55,877 nt of DNA from Desulfotignum sp. (lineage in GTDB: Bacteria > Desulfobacterota > Desulfobacteria > Desulfobacterales > Desulfobacteraceae): the NCBI GenBank assembly GCA_011389575.1, contig JAABUB010000012.1:1-55877 (forward strand), given 5' to 3'. Within the stretch, counting starts at the first letter, position 1. Each line of letters opens with the position of its first letter. The notes beneath the pieces were generated by a model. The model saw only the letters and a list, made by a program, of their open reading frames with translations, had not been told where the DNA came from and made no database searches. The position numbers were made by a program, and so were the translations under genes. Of the stretch, positions 25,401-33,135 are shown one piece after another.

Positions 25401-26365
25401 CAGGCCTCCTCTTTCATCTGCCTGTAATATTTTCCAACAGCTGCTGCAGCACCGGCAATTGGTGCAATGACCATGGCAATGGCCAGGTTGGATCCGGCTG
25501 CCATGGTATCTTCCACCGGATGCATATGGGGTTTGCCTTCACCGGTGTCATAGACCAGCTGGTCAAAGGGCACCGGTGACACATAAATGGTATTGGTTCC
25601 CCCGTTTTCATCAAGGCCGTAAATATAACCGTCCATCTCTTTTGCCAGATCCTTTGCCTTTTTGATGATATCGGATCTTTTGCCTATGGTCTGGACATCT
25701 TCAGGGCAGGCTTCAATACAGGCCGGCTGCTCTCCTTTTTCAATTTTCTGGTAACACCGGTCACATTTGTACATGACCCCGTTACCGGCAAAGGCAGGCA
25801 GCAGATCCAGGTAAAGGCCCGTACCGGTCTGGCGCTGGGGGATATCCCAGGGGCAGGCCTTTTTGCACTTGGATCCGCCCAGGCAGATCTGTGAATCAAT
25901 GCGGGAAAGCCCGTTTTTTTCCTGTTTGGCAGCCCCCCATGGGCACAGCTTGACACAAGGCGGGTTCTGGCAGTGCATACACCGCCGGGGAATGGTCAGG
26001 GTGATTTTTTCCCCTTCTTTGGTGGTGGCGCTGGCATACTGGATATACAGCCAGTTATACGGGGTCAGGCGGTCTGTAACATTCCGGCGGTCTGACCAGT
26101 CTTCCACCGGAACCCGGTCCGGATACATTTTGGGAAACGGTTTTTTGGGATCGGCAAATTTATGGGCATTGGCATCCTGACAGGCATACACGCATTCTTC
26201 ACACCCGATGCACCGGCTGATATCGATCAGGGTTACCAAAGGTTCTTTATCAGCATCAAAAGTACTTGCCGCCTTTGCCGTACTTGTGCCGGCAATTGCT
26301 GTGCCGGCCGCAAAAAAAGAGGTTTTTAAAAAATGCCGTCGTGAAATTGGTGAACTCATGGCCAT
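25400..26365 (-). CDS. Tat-exported four-cluster ferredoxin (HybA/NrfC/PsrB type) with C-terminal anchor
   Basis: 321 residues. A twin-arginine signal SRRHFLKTSFF is at residues about 8-18. Four [4Fe-4S] cysteine sets follow: CIGCEECVYAC, CMHCQNPPCVKLC, CLGGSKCKKAC and the split CDRC...CIEAC. The C terminus ends in a hydrophobic helix (LAIAMVIAPIAGAAAAVG), as in HybA. It should sit on the periplasmic face and pass electrons between the cytochrome b and an unidentified partner. Either the ATG at 26365 or the one at 26359, which is better spaced from GCGAG, may be used. It follows the thioredoxin gene by 25 bases. Confidence 0.88.
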   Translation of the reverse strand: MAMSSPISRRHFLKTSFFAAGTAIAGTSTAKAASTFDADKEPLVTLIDISRCIGCEECVYACQDANAHKFADPKKPFPKMYPDRVPVEDWSDRRNVTDRLTPYNWLYIQYASATTKEGEKITLTIPRRCMHCQNPPCVKLCPWGAAKQEKNGLSRIDSQICLGGSKCKKACPWDIPQRQTGTGLYLDLLPAFAGNGVMYKCDRCYQKIEKGEQPACIEACPEDVQTIGKRSDIIKKAKDLAKEMDGYIYGLDENGGTNTIYVSPVPFDQLVYDTGEGKPHMHPVEDTMAAGSNLAIAMVIAPIAGAAAAVGKYYRQMKEEA

Positions 26366-26390
26366 CTCGCTTTTTTTAAATCATTATGGA

Positions 26391-26999
26391 TCAGCTTTTG
26401 ACAAAATCCTGAAAACTCATGGTGTCATAGCTTTTGGTATGAATATATCTGAGAATCTGCAAAAGTTGGGATCCGTCAACATAACCGGGAAGGCTGCTGA
26501 TCCTGTTACCGTCAGGGGTGAGAAACCACATGGTGGGCAGACCCTTTACCTGCCATGTCTGGGACAAACTCTGATTCTGGTCGGTATCAACGGAAATACT
26601 GACAAAATTTTTCTCCAGATATGCCAGGACTTTTTCATCCACAAACGTGGTTTTTTTCAACTTGGTGCAATAGGTGCACCACTGGGCATAAAAATACAGA
26701 AACACGTTTTTGTCCCGGGTTTTGGCCTGGGCCAGACCCGGGGTATAGTCTTTCCAGTCGATCCTGTTATTTTGCCCGGCGTTACCGTTTTTTACCTCAG
26801 CGTTACCGTTTTCAACCCCGGCGTTACCTAGCCCGGCGTTACCTGTTGCTTCCACAGCAGGTATCTGTGTTGCTGCAACCGGTTCAGTACCATTTATACC
26901 ACCGGGATTTTTCGGCCCTGTCCGGGCTGTGAAAAACCAGAACAAGCCGACCAGGGCAATGGTTACCAGTACAATGACCAGTATATTTTCTTTTTTCAT
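26391..26999 (-). CDS. membrane-anchored periplasmic thioredoxin-fold protein
   Basis: 202 residues. One N-terminal membrane helix (ILVIVLVTIALVGLFWFF) is followed by a low-complexity Gly/Asn/Ala linker (residues about 50-78) and a thioredoxin domain with the redox motif AQWCTYCTKL and cis-proline loop GLPTMWFL. The protein resembles the DsbD C-terminal domain/SoxW type of soluble reductant carriers. It heads the sigma-54-driven unit thioredoxin-ferredoxin-cytochrome b, so it probably moves reducing equivalents or protects thiols in that pathway. Confidence 0.83.
   Translation of the reverse strand: MKKENILVIVLVTIALVGLFWFFTARTGPKNPGGINGTEPVAATQIPAVEATGNAGLGNAGVENGNAEVKNGNAGQNNRIDWKDYTPGLAQAKTRDKNVFLYFYAQWCTYCTKLKKTTFVDEKVLAYLEKNFVSISVDTDQNQSLSQTWQVKGLPTMWFLTPDGNRISSLPGYVDGSQLLQILRYIHTKSYDTMSFQDFVKS
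26765..26850 (-). repeat. short degenerate tandem repeats in the thioredoxin linker
   Basis: The core AACGC/GGTAACG recurs about every 15-21 bases. It encodes Gly-Asn-Ala units (GNAGLGNAGVENGNAEV then KNGNAG). The array is in frame and gives a flexible tether between membrane helix and thioredoxin domain. Confidence 0.7.
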
Positions 27000-27069
27000 T
27001 TACACTCCTTTTTCATAATCAGGGCTTTGTCCGGCTTTTGCAGCAGGCTGCCCCTGTTCAATAAGGTTA

Positions 27070-27085
27070 AGCAAACATGGTGCCA
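27070..27085 (-). promoter_or_regulatory. sigma-54 (-24/-12) promoter of thioredoxin-ferredoxin-cytochrome b unit
   Basis: On the minus strand the sequence reads TGGCAC-CATGT-TTGCT, with GG and GC at the correct 10-base separation and an exact match to the TGGCAC-N5-TTGC(A/T) consensus. The -12 element is 71 bases upstream of the thioredoxin start. The gene for a sigma-54 activator ends 143 bases upstream. Confidence 0.85.
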
Positions 27086-27227
27086 AAAACAAATATCCAC
27101 AATATATTGTTTTACCGAGATGCAAAAAAATATTTTATTATCAAGGTCTTACCTGATATAATCCCAAGGGTTTTGCGACTGGTCACAATTTTTTGGACCG
27201 GCTATGCCTGTCCGGCAGGTGTTACCC

Positions 27228-28616
27228 TTATGCATTTTTCAGGGCAACCCCGTGTTTTTTCATGCGTTTCCATACCGTTACCCGGGAAATACCCAGCATC
27301 TGTGCCGCCTTTGTCTGGTTGCCGTCACTTTTCTGCAAAGCCTCCATCAGAGCGGCTTTTTCCGATTGTTTACACGATATTTTAGCCGGAACAACCGGAT
27401 CAGGCAGGGAATCCAGGGAAGTGGATATATCCGGATTATGCTGCAGCAGTTTTTCCGGCAGATGTTCAGTGCCGATACTTTTTCCTTTTGCCAGCACAAA
27501 GGCATATTCCACGGCATTGCGCAACTCCCTGATATTGCCGGGCCAGGGATAGGCCACCATGGTCCGCATGGCCCGGGGGGTAAACCCGAGAATGTTTTTC
27601 TTTGTTTTCTGTGCCAGAATACTGATAAAATGCTGGATGATCAAGGTGATATCATCCTTGCGATGGCGCAGGGGTGGACAGATCAAAGGAAACACATTGA
27701 TCCGGAAATACAGGTCCTGACGAAATTCCCCCTGGAGGATCATTTTTTCAAGGTCCTTGTTGGTAGCGGTGATGATGCGCACGTTAATAGGTATGGAGCG
27801 GTTATCCCCCACCCGCTGGATCATCTGTTCTTCCAGCACCCGCAGCAGTTTCACCTGGACTGACAAGGGGATATCCCCGATTTCATCCAGAAAAATTGTG
27901 CCCTGGTGGGCTGATTCAAACCGGCCGATACGGTCATTCGCAGCCCCGGTATACGCCCCTTTCACATGGCCGAACAATTCGCTTTCCAGAATGGTTTCAC
28001 TCAAAGCCGCACAATTGACCTTGACAAAGGGTTTGTCAGCCCGATTTCCTTTTTCGTGCAGGGCCTTGGCCACCATTTCCTTGCCTGTACCGCTTTCTCC
28101 GAGAATAATCACCGGTGTGTCCAGGGAGGCAACCCCCTGGATATGTTCAAAAAGATTCTGCATCACCGGGGCACGTCCGATAATCCCGTGGAACCCGTCA
28201 TCAATATGGTAAATGCGTTTTATGGTATCCAGTTCATTTTGATAGCTGATATTTTCCGAAATATCCTTGAGGGTCTCCACTGCGCCTGTGATCTGTCCGG
28301 CATCATCGTACAGCACTGTTGCGGTTTTGACTATGGGAATGGTCTGTTTGCGGCTGTCTGTTATCATGCATTTTTTGTCCCGGACCAAACCCTGGGAAAA
28401 AAGCATGCACCAGTCTTTTCCTTTTCCAATGCCCTTGATTTCACACCCGGTGCAGTTGAGGATCCGGCAGGACCGGCCTATGAGCTGGTCTTCTGTATAT
28501 CCTGTCATGAGCTGGGCCGAGTGGTTGGCAGCAATAAAATTGCCTTGTTCATCCACCAGGATAATCCCATCCTGAACCGAATCTATGATCACCCGCCAGT
28601 TTTTTCCAATATCCAT
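27228..28616 (-). CDS. sigma-54-dependent activator with cysteine-rich PAS sensor
   Basis: 462 residues from the preferred start at 28616, which has GGGAG six bases upstream (frame open to 28664). An N-terminal PAS domain (VIIDSVQDGIILVDEQG) carries five cysteines in CRILNCTGCEIKG, WCMLF and KKCMI. The AAA+ domain has Walker A GESGTGKE, a sigma-54-contact loop reading GAYTGA (Tyr for the usual Phe), FLDEIGDIP, and ATNKDL. A Fis-type helix-turn-helix is at the C terminus (NQTKAAQMLGISRVTVWKRM). There is no receiver domain, so the signal is sensed directly by the PAS, probably redox, metal or sulfur species. It lies between two sigma-54 promoters and is the obvious activator. Confidence 0.93.
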   Translation of the reverse strand: MDIGKNWRVIIDSVQDGIILVDEQGNFIAANHSAQLMTGYTEDQLIGRSCRILNCTGCEIKGIGKGKDWCMLFSQGLVRDKKCMITDSRKQTIPIVKTATVLYDDAGQITGAVETLKDISENISYQNELDTIKRIYHIDDGFHGIIGRAPVMQNLFEHIQGVASLDTPVIILGESGTGKEMVAKALHEKGNRADKPFVKVNCAALSETILESELFGHVKGAYTGAANDRIGRFESAHQGTIFLDEIGDIPLSVQVKLLRVLEEQMIQRVGDNRSIPINVRIITATNKDLEKMILQGEFRQDLYFRINVFPLICPPLRHRKDDITLIIQHFISILAQKTKKNILGFTPRAMRTMVAYPWPGNIRELRNAVEYAFVLAKGKSIGTEHLPEKLLQHNPDISTSLDSLPDPVVPAKISCKQSEKAALMEALQKSDGNQTKAAQMLGISRVTVWKRMKKHGVALKNA

Positions 28617-28631
28617 TTCTTTCTCCCGTAC

Positions 28632-28663
28632 TGTTAACCACAATGTTAAGTAACACATTAACA
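28632..28663. promoter_or_regulatory. candidate activator binding site (TGTTA palindromes)
   Basis: A perfect palindrome TGTTA-AG-TAACA (28644-28655) is flanked by another TGTTAA (28632-28637) and an inverted TTAACA (28658-28663). It lies about 120-150 bases upstream of the sigma-54 promoter at 28782, the normal distance for an enhancer, and directly in front of the activator's own ribosome-binding site, suggesting autoregulation. Which protein binds is inference. Confidence 0.5.
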
Positions 28664-28781
28664 CATGATTAGCACTTTGGCAACACCAGCGCCATTTTCT
28701 TAAAAAAAATATTTATAATTTTAATTACAAAAATCTTAAAAAAAAGATAGTTATAAAATATTTCTTCATTTTTTTCCCAGG

Positions 28782-28797
28782 TGGCACATGGGTTGCT
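28782..28797 (+). promoter_or_regulatory. sigma-54 (-24/-12) promoter of the rhodanese-octaheme unit
   Basis: TGGCAC-ATGGG-TTGCT, an exact consensus match. The -12 element is about 100 bases upstream of the rhodanese start. The DNA between the activator gene and this site is strongly AT-rich (28700-28770), as expected for a bendable enhancer-promoter spacer. Confidence 0.9.
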
Positions 28798-28896
28798 ATA
28801 TTAGAGATGCATACAAAACCATGAATGCCATGCGGAAAGATCCGCAAACAAAATAAAATCATATGTAAAATAACCATCAAACCATTAGGAGAAACC

Positions 28897-29994
28897 ATGA
28901 ACATTCATCCATTAAAACACACGTTTTTTGTCATGGCAGCCTGCCTGATTCTTTTGACCGGCGCCATGCAAGCCCTGGCTGCCGAAGACTGGATGTACCA
29001 TGACATTGTGGAGGCGGATTTTGTCATTTCCCATGTCACCGTACCCATGGCGGAAAATGTCATGATCATCGATGCACGGCCTTACAAACCCATGTATGTC
29101 AAAGGACACATACCCGGTGCCGTGAGCATTCCGTTCACTGCTTTTGACAAAAAAACCGATCTTCTACCCAAAGACAAAAACGCCCTGCTCATCTATTACT
29201 GCGGGGGTGTGGAATGTAAATTAAGCCACAAATCCGCCAAAAAAGCACAAAAGCTTGGCTATACCAATGTAAAGGTTTTTGCCAAGGGATTTCCGGAATA
29301 TATGAACCAGGCCGGGGCCTATGCCGCTGTATCAGCAGAGTATGTGGCTGCAAAAATTGCGGAAAACAAAACCCTGGTGGTGGACTCCCGTCCCCAGAAA
29401 CCCAAGTACGACAAAGGCCATATTCCCACAGCCATCAGCATTCCCTTTACCCATTTTGATGACCTGTCCGGCAAACTGCCCCGCAGCCTTGAAACCCCCG
29501 TCATTTTTTACTGCGGCGGGCTTCACTGCCGGTTGAGCCACAAAAGTGCGGCCAGAGCCCTTGTCATGGGATACAAGGATGTATCCGTGTTTGCTTTGGG
29601 ATATCCTGAATGGAAAAATCAGTTTGGCGCAGCTGCTGATACCGTGGCAGTCAAGGCGGGCGAAATCGAAGGTTCCATTGATCTGGACCGGTTTAAAACC
29701 ATTATCACCACGAATCCGGAATCCATCATGCTGATAGACACAAGGGATCCGGATGAATTTGCCAAAGGACATTTCAAGACCGCTGTCAACATCCCGGTGG
29801 CGGACCTGGAAGATAAAATTCCCGGATTTCCAGCGGACAAGCCCGTTGTGTTTGTCTGTTCCACCGGTGCCAGAAGCGGGGAGGCCTATTACATGACCAA
29901 GGATGTCAGAGAGTCTCTGACCGATGTCTACTATGTGGAAGCCCAGATCAGTTTTAAAAAAGACGGCACCTATACCATCAAGGCGCCAAAATAG
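28897..29994 (+). CDS. periplasmic triple-rhodanese protein
   Basis: 365 residues with a signal peptide (FFVMAACLILLTGAMQALA, cleavage near ALA-AE) and three rhodanese domains. Domains 1 and 2 have active-site loops CGGVEC (Cys102, Cys107) and CGGLHC (Cys206, Cys211), both followed by (K/R)LSHKSA; domain 3 has the more classical CSTGARS (Cys321). Each domain starts with a 'DxRP/DTR...KGHI' element (IDARPYKPMYVKGHI, VDSRPQKPKYDKGHI, IDTRDPDEFAKGHF). It probably binds or transfers sulfane sulfur in the periplasm. Start at 28897 has AGGAG five bases upstream. First gene behind the sigma-54 promoter. Confidence 0.88.
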   Translation: MNIHPLKHTFFVMAACLILLTGAMQALAAEDWMYHDIVEADFVISHVTVPMAENVMIIDARPYKPMYVKGHIPGAVSIPFTAFDKKTDLLPKDKNALLIYYCGGVECKLSHKSAKKAQKLGYTNVKVFAKGFPEYMNQAGAYAAVSAEYVAAKIAENKTLVVDSRPQKPKYDKGHIPTAISIPFTHFDDLSGKLPRSLETPVIFYCGGLHCRLSHKSAARALVMGYKDVSVFALGYPEWKNQFGAAADTVAVKAGEIEGSIDLDRFKTIITTNPESIMLIDTRDPDEFAKGHFKTAVNIPVADLEDKIPGFPADKPVVFVCSTGARSGEAYYMTKDVRESLTDVYYVEAQISFKKDGTYTIKAPK

Positions 29995-30121
29995 TTTCGC
30001 AAACCAAAAGTCATCCCCTGAATTCATTTTTATTTTGCGGGTGAACCAGAAAATAATGAAGAAAGACATTCGAGAAAAAAAGAGTAAGATCCAGACAATG
30101 ACAGACAAAGGAGAATTACCC

Positions 30122-30472
30122 ATGTTTAAAAAGATGCTTGTTTTTTTCACCCTGATCCTTTTCACCCTGGGATCCGTTCCGGCCGTGTTTGCCGATGACG
30201 CTCCGGACGGCAACGAACGCAAAGGCAAATACACCTACCGCAAAGTGATCAAGGCCTGCCATGAAAACGGCGGCGTGGATTCCCCCTCCCCCACGGTCAG
30301 CCCGGCTGACATGACCCGGGCCGAATGGAAACAGATTTTCGAATCCCGCAACTTTGAGGCCTTTGGCTGCCAGGCACAATGGGATGCCATATCCGACCAG
30401 GATATCAAGGATATTCATGCCTATTTCCACGCATTTGCCAAGGACTCTCCCGCACCTGCCACATGCAGCTAA
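30122..30472 (+). CDS. small periplasmic protein resembling a cytochrome c with degenerate heme motif
   Basis: 116 residues: a signal peptide (LVFFTLILFTLGSVPAVFA) then 'GKYTYRKVIKACHENGG' and 'DMTRAEWKQIF', a layout like class I cytochromes c (GKxxYxxxCxxCHxxGG). The first heme cysteine position is Ile43, leaving only Cys46-His47, so heme would be held by one thioether or not at all. Two further cysteines lie in 'EAFGCQAQWD' and at the C terminus. AAAGGAG eight bases upstream fixes the start; the frame is open further upstream through the intergenic region. Lies between rhodanese and octaheme genes in one unit. Confidence 0.65.
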   Translation: MFKKMLVFFTLILFTLGSVPAVFADDAPDGNERKGKYTYRKVIKACHENGGVDSPSPTVSPADMTRAEWKQIFESRNFEAFGCQAQWDAISDQDIKDIHAYFHAFAKDSPAPATCS

Positions 30473-30545
30473 ACCGGTTCCCGCAAGCGGGCAGATCCTT
30501 CCGGACCTGCCCGCTGCGGCAGCCTGATCTCTTTTCGGAGGCATT

Positions 30546-32273
30546 ATGGGAATACATCTGAAACAAAAATACCGGAGCGGTCCGGCAAAAACCGTCCAGG
30601 CAAAAATGGCATTCGGCCGGACAAATGATTCATACCTGCCGGCATCCCCTGCGTTCCGCTGGACGGCGGCACTGGCGGCGGTGCTGGTTTTCGGAATACT
30701 GGCCGTCACCGGTCCGGCGGCGGCATCGGTGGCCGCAGCCGCACAAGAACAAGAGGCATTGGGACCGCAACTGGCCAAACAGGCAGTCCGGGCCGACAAA
30801 CACTGGACAACTGTGGATCACGGCAAACTGACAGAGCTGGACCGGAACTTCACCTCCGGAGACCAGATCACCCAGGCCTGCCTTTCCTGTCATACCGATG
30901 CTGCCATGCAGTTTGAAGAAACCATCCACTGGACCTGGAAAGTACCTTCTGAAAAGCCCGGCATCATGAACGGCAAGGCAGGCCATGCTGTCAACAATTT
31001 CTGTATTTCCGGAAATGCCATGGAAGACAAGGGCTGTCTGAGCTGCCATGCCGGCTGGGATGGTACGGACGGGCAGGTCAACTGCCTGGCCTGTCATGGA
31101 AAAGAAAAATTTCCTTTCAAGGAAACCTTTGCAGACCTGGCTGCTTTTGCCGGAGATGATGACCCGGACCTCCAGGAAATTGTTGCAGAACTTCATGCTG
31201 ATATCAAAACAGCAGTAAAAAACATCACCCTGCCCCAGCGCAACAACTGCGGAGAATGCCATTTTAAAGGCGGCGGGGGCGATGGGGTCAAACACGGGGA
31301 TCTGGACACCTCCCTTGCCAAACCCAACCGGATGCTCGATGTGCACATGGCGGCAGACGGTGCTGATTTTTCCTGCACCAGGTGCCATACCACGGTAAAA
31401 CACCATATTGCAGGCAGGCTGTATACCCGGCCGGCCTCAGCGGAACGTAAAAGTTTGATCCAGGATGACATGGCCTCCAAAATCACCTGTGAGTCCTGTC
31501 ACAGTGCCACCCCCCACGATACCACCACAAAAATGAACGACCATACCGATAAAGTGGCCTGCCAGAGCTGCCATATCCCGGAATTTGCCCGGGTCAATCC
31601 CACAAAAATGTGGTGGGACTGGACCACAGCCGGCAAGCTGAAGGACGGTAAGCCATATGAAGAAAAAGGGGAGTTCGGCAAACCTGTCTACAAATCCATT
31701 AAAGGCAGTTTTATCTGGGCCAAAAATGTGGTACCCCAGTACTTCTGGTACAACGGCTCTTTTGACAATATCGGCATCAAAGATGAAATCGATCCCCAGC
31801 AGATTGTGGAGGTGAGCCATCCTCTGGGATCTCCCGATGACCCCAATGCGCGGATTCATCCTTTCAAGATCCACCGGGGAAAACAACCTTACGACAAAAT
31901 CAACAAACAGCTGGTGGCACCGCTGCTTTCCGGTCCCAAAGGGTTCTGGACCACCTTTGACATGGATGAGGCCATCACCATAGGCAATCAAACCCTGGAT
32001 GTGCCCTATTCAGGAGAATTTGACTATGTGGAAACCACCTATGCCTTTCCCATCACCCATATGGTGGCACCGGCAAGCAAGTCTCTGGAATGCAGTGCAT
32101 GCCATATCAGAGAGAACTCCCGGCTGGCCGGTATCACCGGGGTGTATCTGCCTGGAAAAGACAAATCCGATCTTGTGGACACCATCGGCCTGATCGCGGT
32201 ACTGGGTGCCCTGGCCGGGGTCATGCTCCATGGACTGGGCCGCTTTTTCACCCGCAACGGCAAGGAGGAGTAA
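30546..32273 (+). CDS. octaheme cytochrome c, tetrathionate-reductase (OTR) family, membrane-anchored
   Basis: 575 residues with eight CxxCH motifs in order: CLSCH, CLSCH, CLACH, CGECH, CTRCH, CESCH, CQSCH, CSACH. The 'FEETIHWTWK' segment near heme 1 and the overall spacing match the octaheme tetrathionate reductase family, whose characterised member reduces tetrathionate, nitrite and hydroxylamine in vitro. A hydrophobic export segment at residues about 39-62 and a C-terminal helix (TIGLIAVLGALAGVMLHGL) hold it on the periplasmic side of the membrane. GGAGG supports the start. The next gene, a cytochrome b, starts two bases after the stop. Confidence 0.9.
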   Translation: MGIHLKQKYRSGPAKTVQAKMAFGRTNDSYLPASPAFRWTAALAAVLVFGILAVTGPAAASVAAAAQEQEALGPQLAKQAVRADKHWTTVDHGKLTELDRNFTSGDQITQACLSCHTDAAMQFEETIHWTWKVPSEKPGIMNGKAGHAVNNFCISGNAMEDKGCLSCHAGWDGTDGQVNCLACHGKEKFPFKETFADLAAFAGDDDPDLQEIVAELHADIKTAVKNITLPQRNNCGECHFKGGGGDGVKHGDLDTSLAKPNRMLDVHMAADGADFSCTRCHTTVKHHIAGRLYTRPASAERKSLIQDDMASKITCESCHSATPHDTTTKMNDHTDKVACQSCHIPEFARVNPTKMWWDWTTAGKLKDGKPYEEKGEFGKPVYKSIKGSFIWAKNVVPQYFWYNGSFDNIGIKDEIDPQQIVEVSHPLGSPDDPNARIHPFKIHRGKQPYDKINKQLVAPLLSGPKGFWTTFDMDEAITIGNQTLDVPYSGEFDYVETTYAFPITHMVAPASKSLECSACHIRENSRLAGITGVYLPGKDKSDLVDTIGLIAVLGALAGVMLHGLGRFFTRNGKEE

Positions 32274-32274
32274 A

Positions 32275-32916
32275 ATGGCGCAAAAGCATACCAAAAAAAT
32301 ATATCTGTATACCCGGTTTGAACGGCTCTGGCACTGGTTCCAGTCTTTGATGATCATTTTGCTGATCGTTACCGGATTTGAAGTGCATGGCACCTATACC
32401 CTCATGGGATTTGAAACGGCTGTGAACATCCACAATTATATGGGCCTGTTCTGGCTGGGATCCTTTGCTTTTTTTGCCTTCTGGCTGATGATCACCGGTG
32501 AATGGAAACAGTATATTCCCACCACCCGCAAATTGTTTGACGTTATCCAGTACTATATGTGGGGGATTTTCAAAGGACAGGCCCATCCGGTGCAAAAATC
32601 GCCGGGTGCCAAGCACAACCCTTTGCAGCGACTGGCCTACCTGGGGATTTCCGCCATGCTGCTGCCCATCCAGATGGTCACAGGCCTTTTGTATTATCTG
32701 TACAACAGCTTTCCCGGCATGTCCTTGGCACCGTTGGCCGTTATCCATACCCTGGTGGCGTTTCTGCTGGTGAATTTTCTGATCATCCATGTGTACATGA
32801 CCACCACCGGACACTCTTTGTTCAGCCACATCAGCGGCATGATCACAGGATGGGAAGAAATTTACGACACCACCCGGATCGAGGAATGGGAAACCAAGGC
32901 CACCAAAAAAGCATAA
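32275..32916 (+). CDS. membrane cytochrome b (formate-dehydrogenase gamma / Ni-Fe hydrogenase b type)
   Basis: 213 residues, four main hydrophobic segments. Candidate heme-ligand histidines are in 'RLWHWFQSLMIILL', 'NIHNYMGLFWLG' and 'FLIIHVYMTTTGHSLFSH', the di-heme cytochrome b561-like pattern. Start at 32275 has AAGGAGG in the end of the octaheme gene. It is expected to link the octaheme cytochrome to menaquinone. Last gene of the rhodanese unit. Confidence 0.85.
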   Translation: MAQKHTKKIYLYTRFERLWHWFQSLMIILLIVTGFEVHGTYTLMGFETAVNIHNYMGLFWLGSFAFFAFWLMITGEWKQYIPTTRKLFDVIQYYMWGIFKGQAHPVQKSPGAKHNPLQRLAYLGISAMLLPIQMVTGLLYYLYNSFPGMSLAPLAVIHTLVAFLLVNFLIIHVYMTTTGHSLFSHISGMITGWEEIYDTTRIEEWETKATKKA

Positions 32917-32939
32917 ATTCTGTTTACTCCCTCCTGATA

Positions 32940-32977
32940 TTCAAAGCCCCGGGCATCCTCTTGTCCGGGGCTTTGAA
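32940..32977. terminator. strong hairpin after the octaheme-cytochrome b unit
   Basis: TTCAAAGCCCCGG pairs perfectly with CCGGGGCTTTGAA, a 13-bp stem with a 12-base loop. There is no U-run on either strand, so it may slow or stabilise transcript ends rather than being a classical intrinsic terminator. It lies 24 bases after the cytochrome b stop. Confidence 0.55.
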
Positions 32978-32995
32978 TGATACACATATGTATCA
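32978..32995. promoter_or_regulatory. inverted repeat TGATACA-N4-TGTATCA, candidate enhancer upstream of cydA
   Basis: Perfect seven-base arms separated by four bases, about 140 bases upstream of the cydA sigma-54 promoter, a typical enhancer distance. The sequence differs from the TGTTA palindrome near the activator gene, so a different regulator may bind (inference). Confidence 0.45.
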
Positions 32996-33104
32996 GATAT
33001 CTGTCCACCAGAGACACTCTCCCGTCCCGACCTGCATACAAAATACCCAAACCTACTTGAAAACCTGAATATAATTGGCTATAGTATATCAATTTTCAGT
33101 ATTT

Positions 33105-33118
33105 TTGATATGGATCAT
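33105..33118. promoter_or_regulatory. FNR/CRP-like box upstream of cydA
   Basis: TTGAT-ATGG-ATCAT differs by one base from the FNR consensus TTGAT-N4-ATCAA. It sits 17 bases upstream of the -24 element, which would fit repression or modulation of the sigma-54 promoter by an FNR-family protein. No such gene is in the window. Confidence 0.4.
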
Positions 33119-33135
33119 CACTTTTTTCCATATGA

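Noticed and set aside
26765-26850. CRISPR-like array in the thioredoxin gene
   Set aside because: Repeats are short, degenerate, in frame and encode a Gly/Asn/Ala linker; no spacers of constant size and no cas genes.
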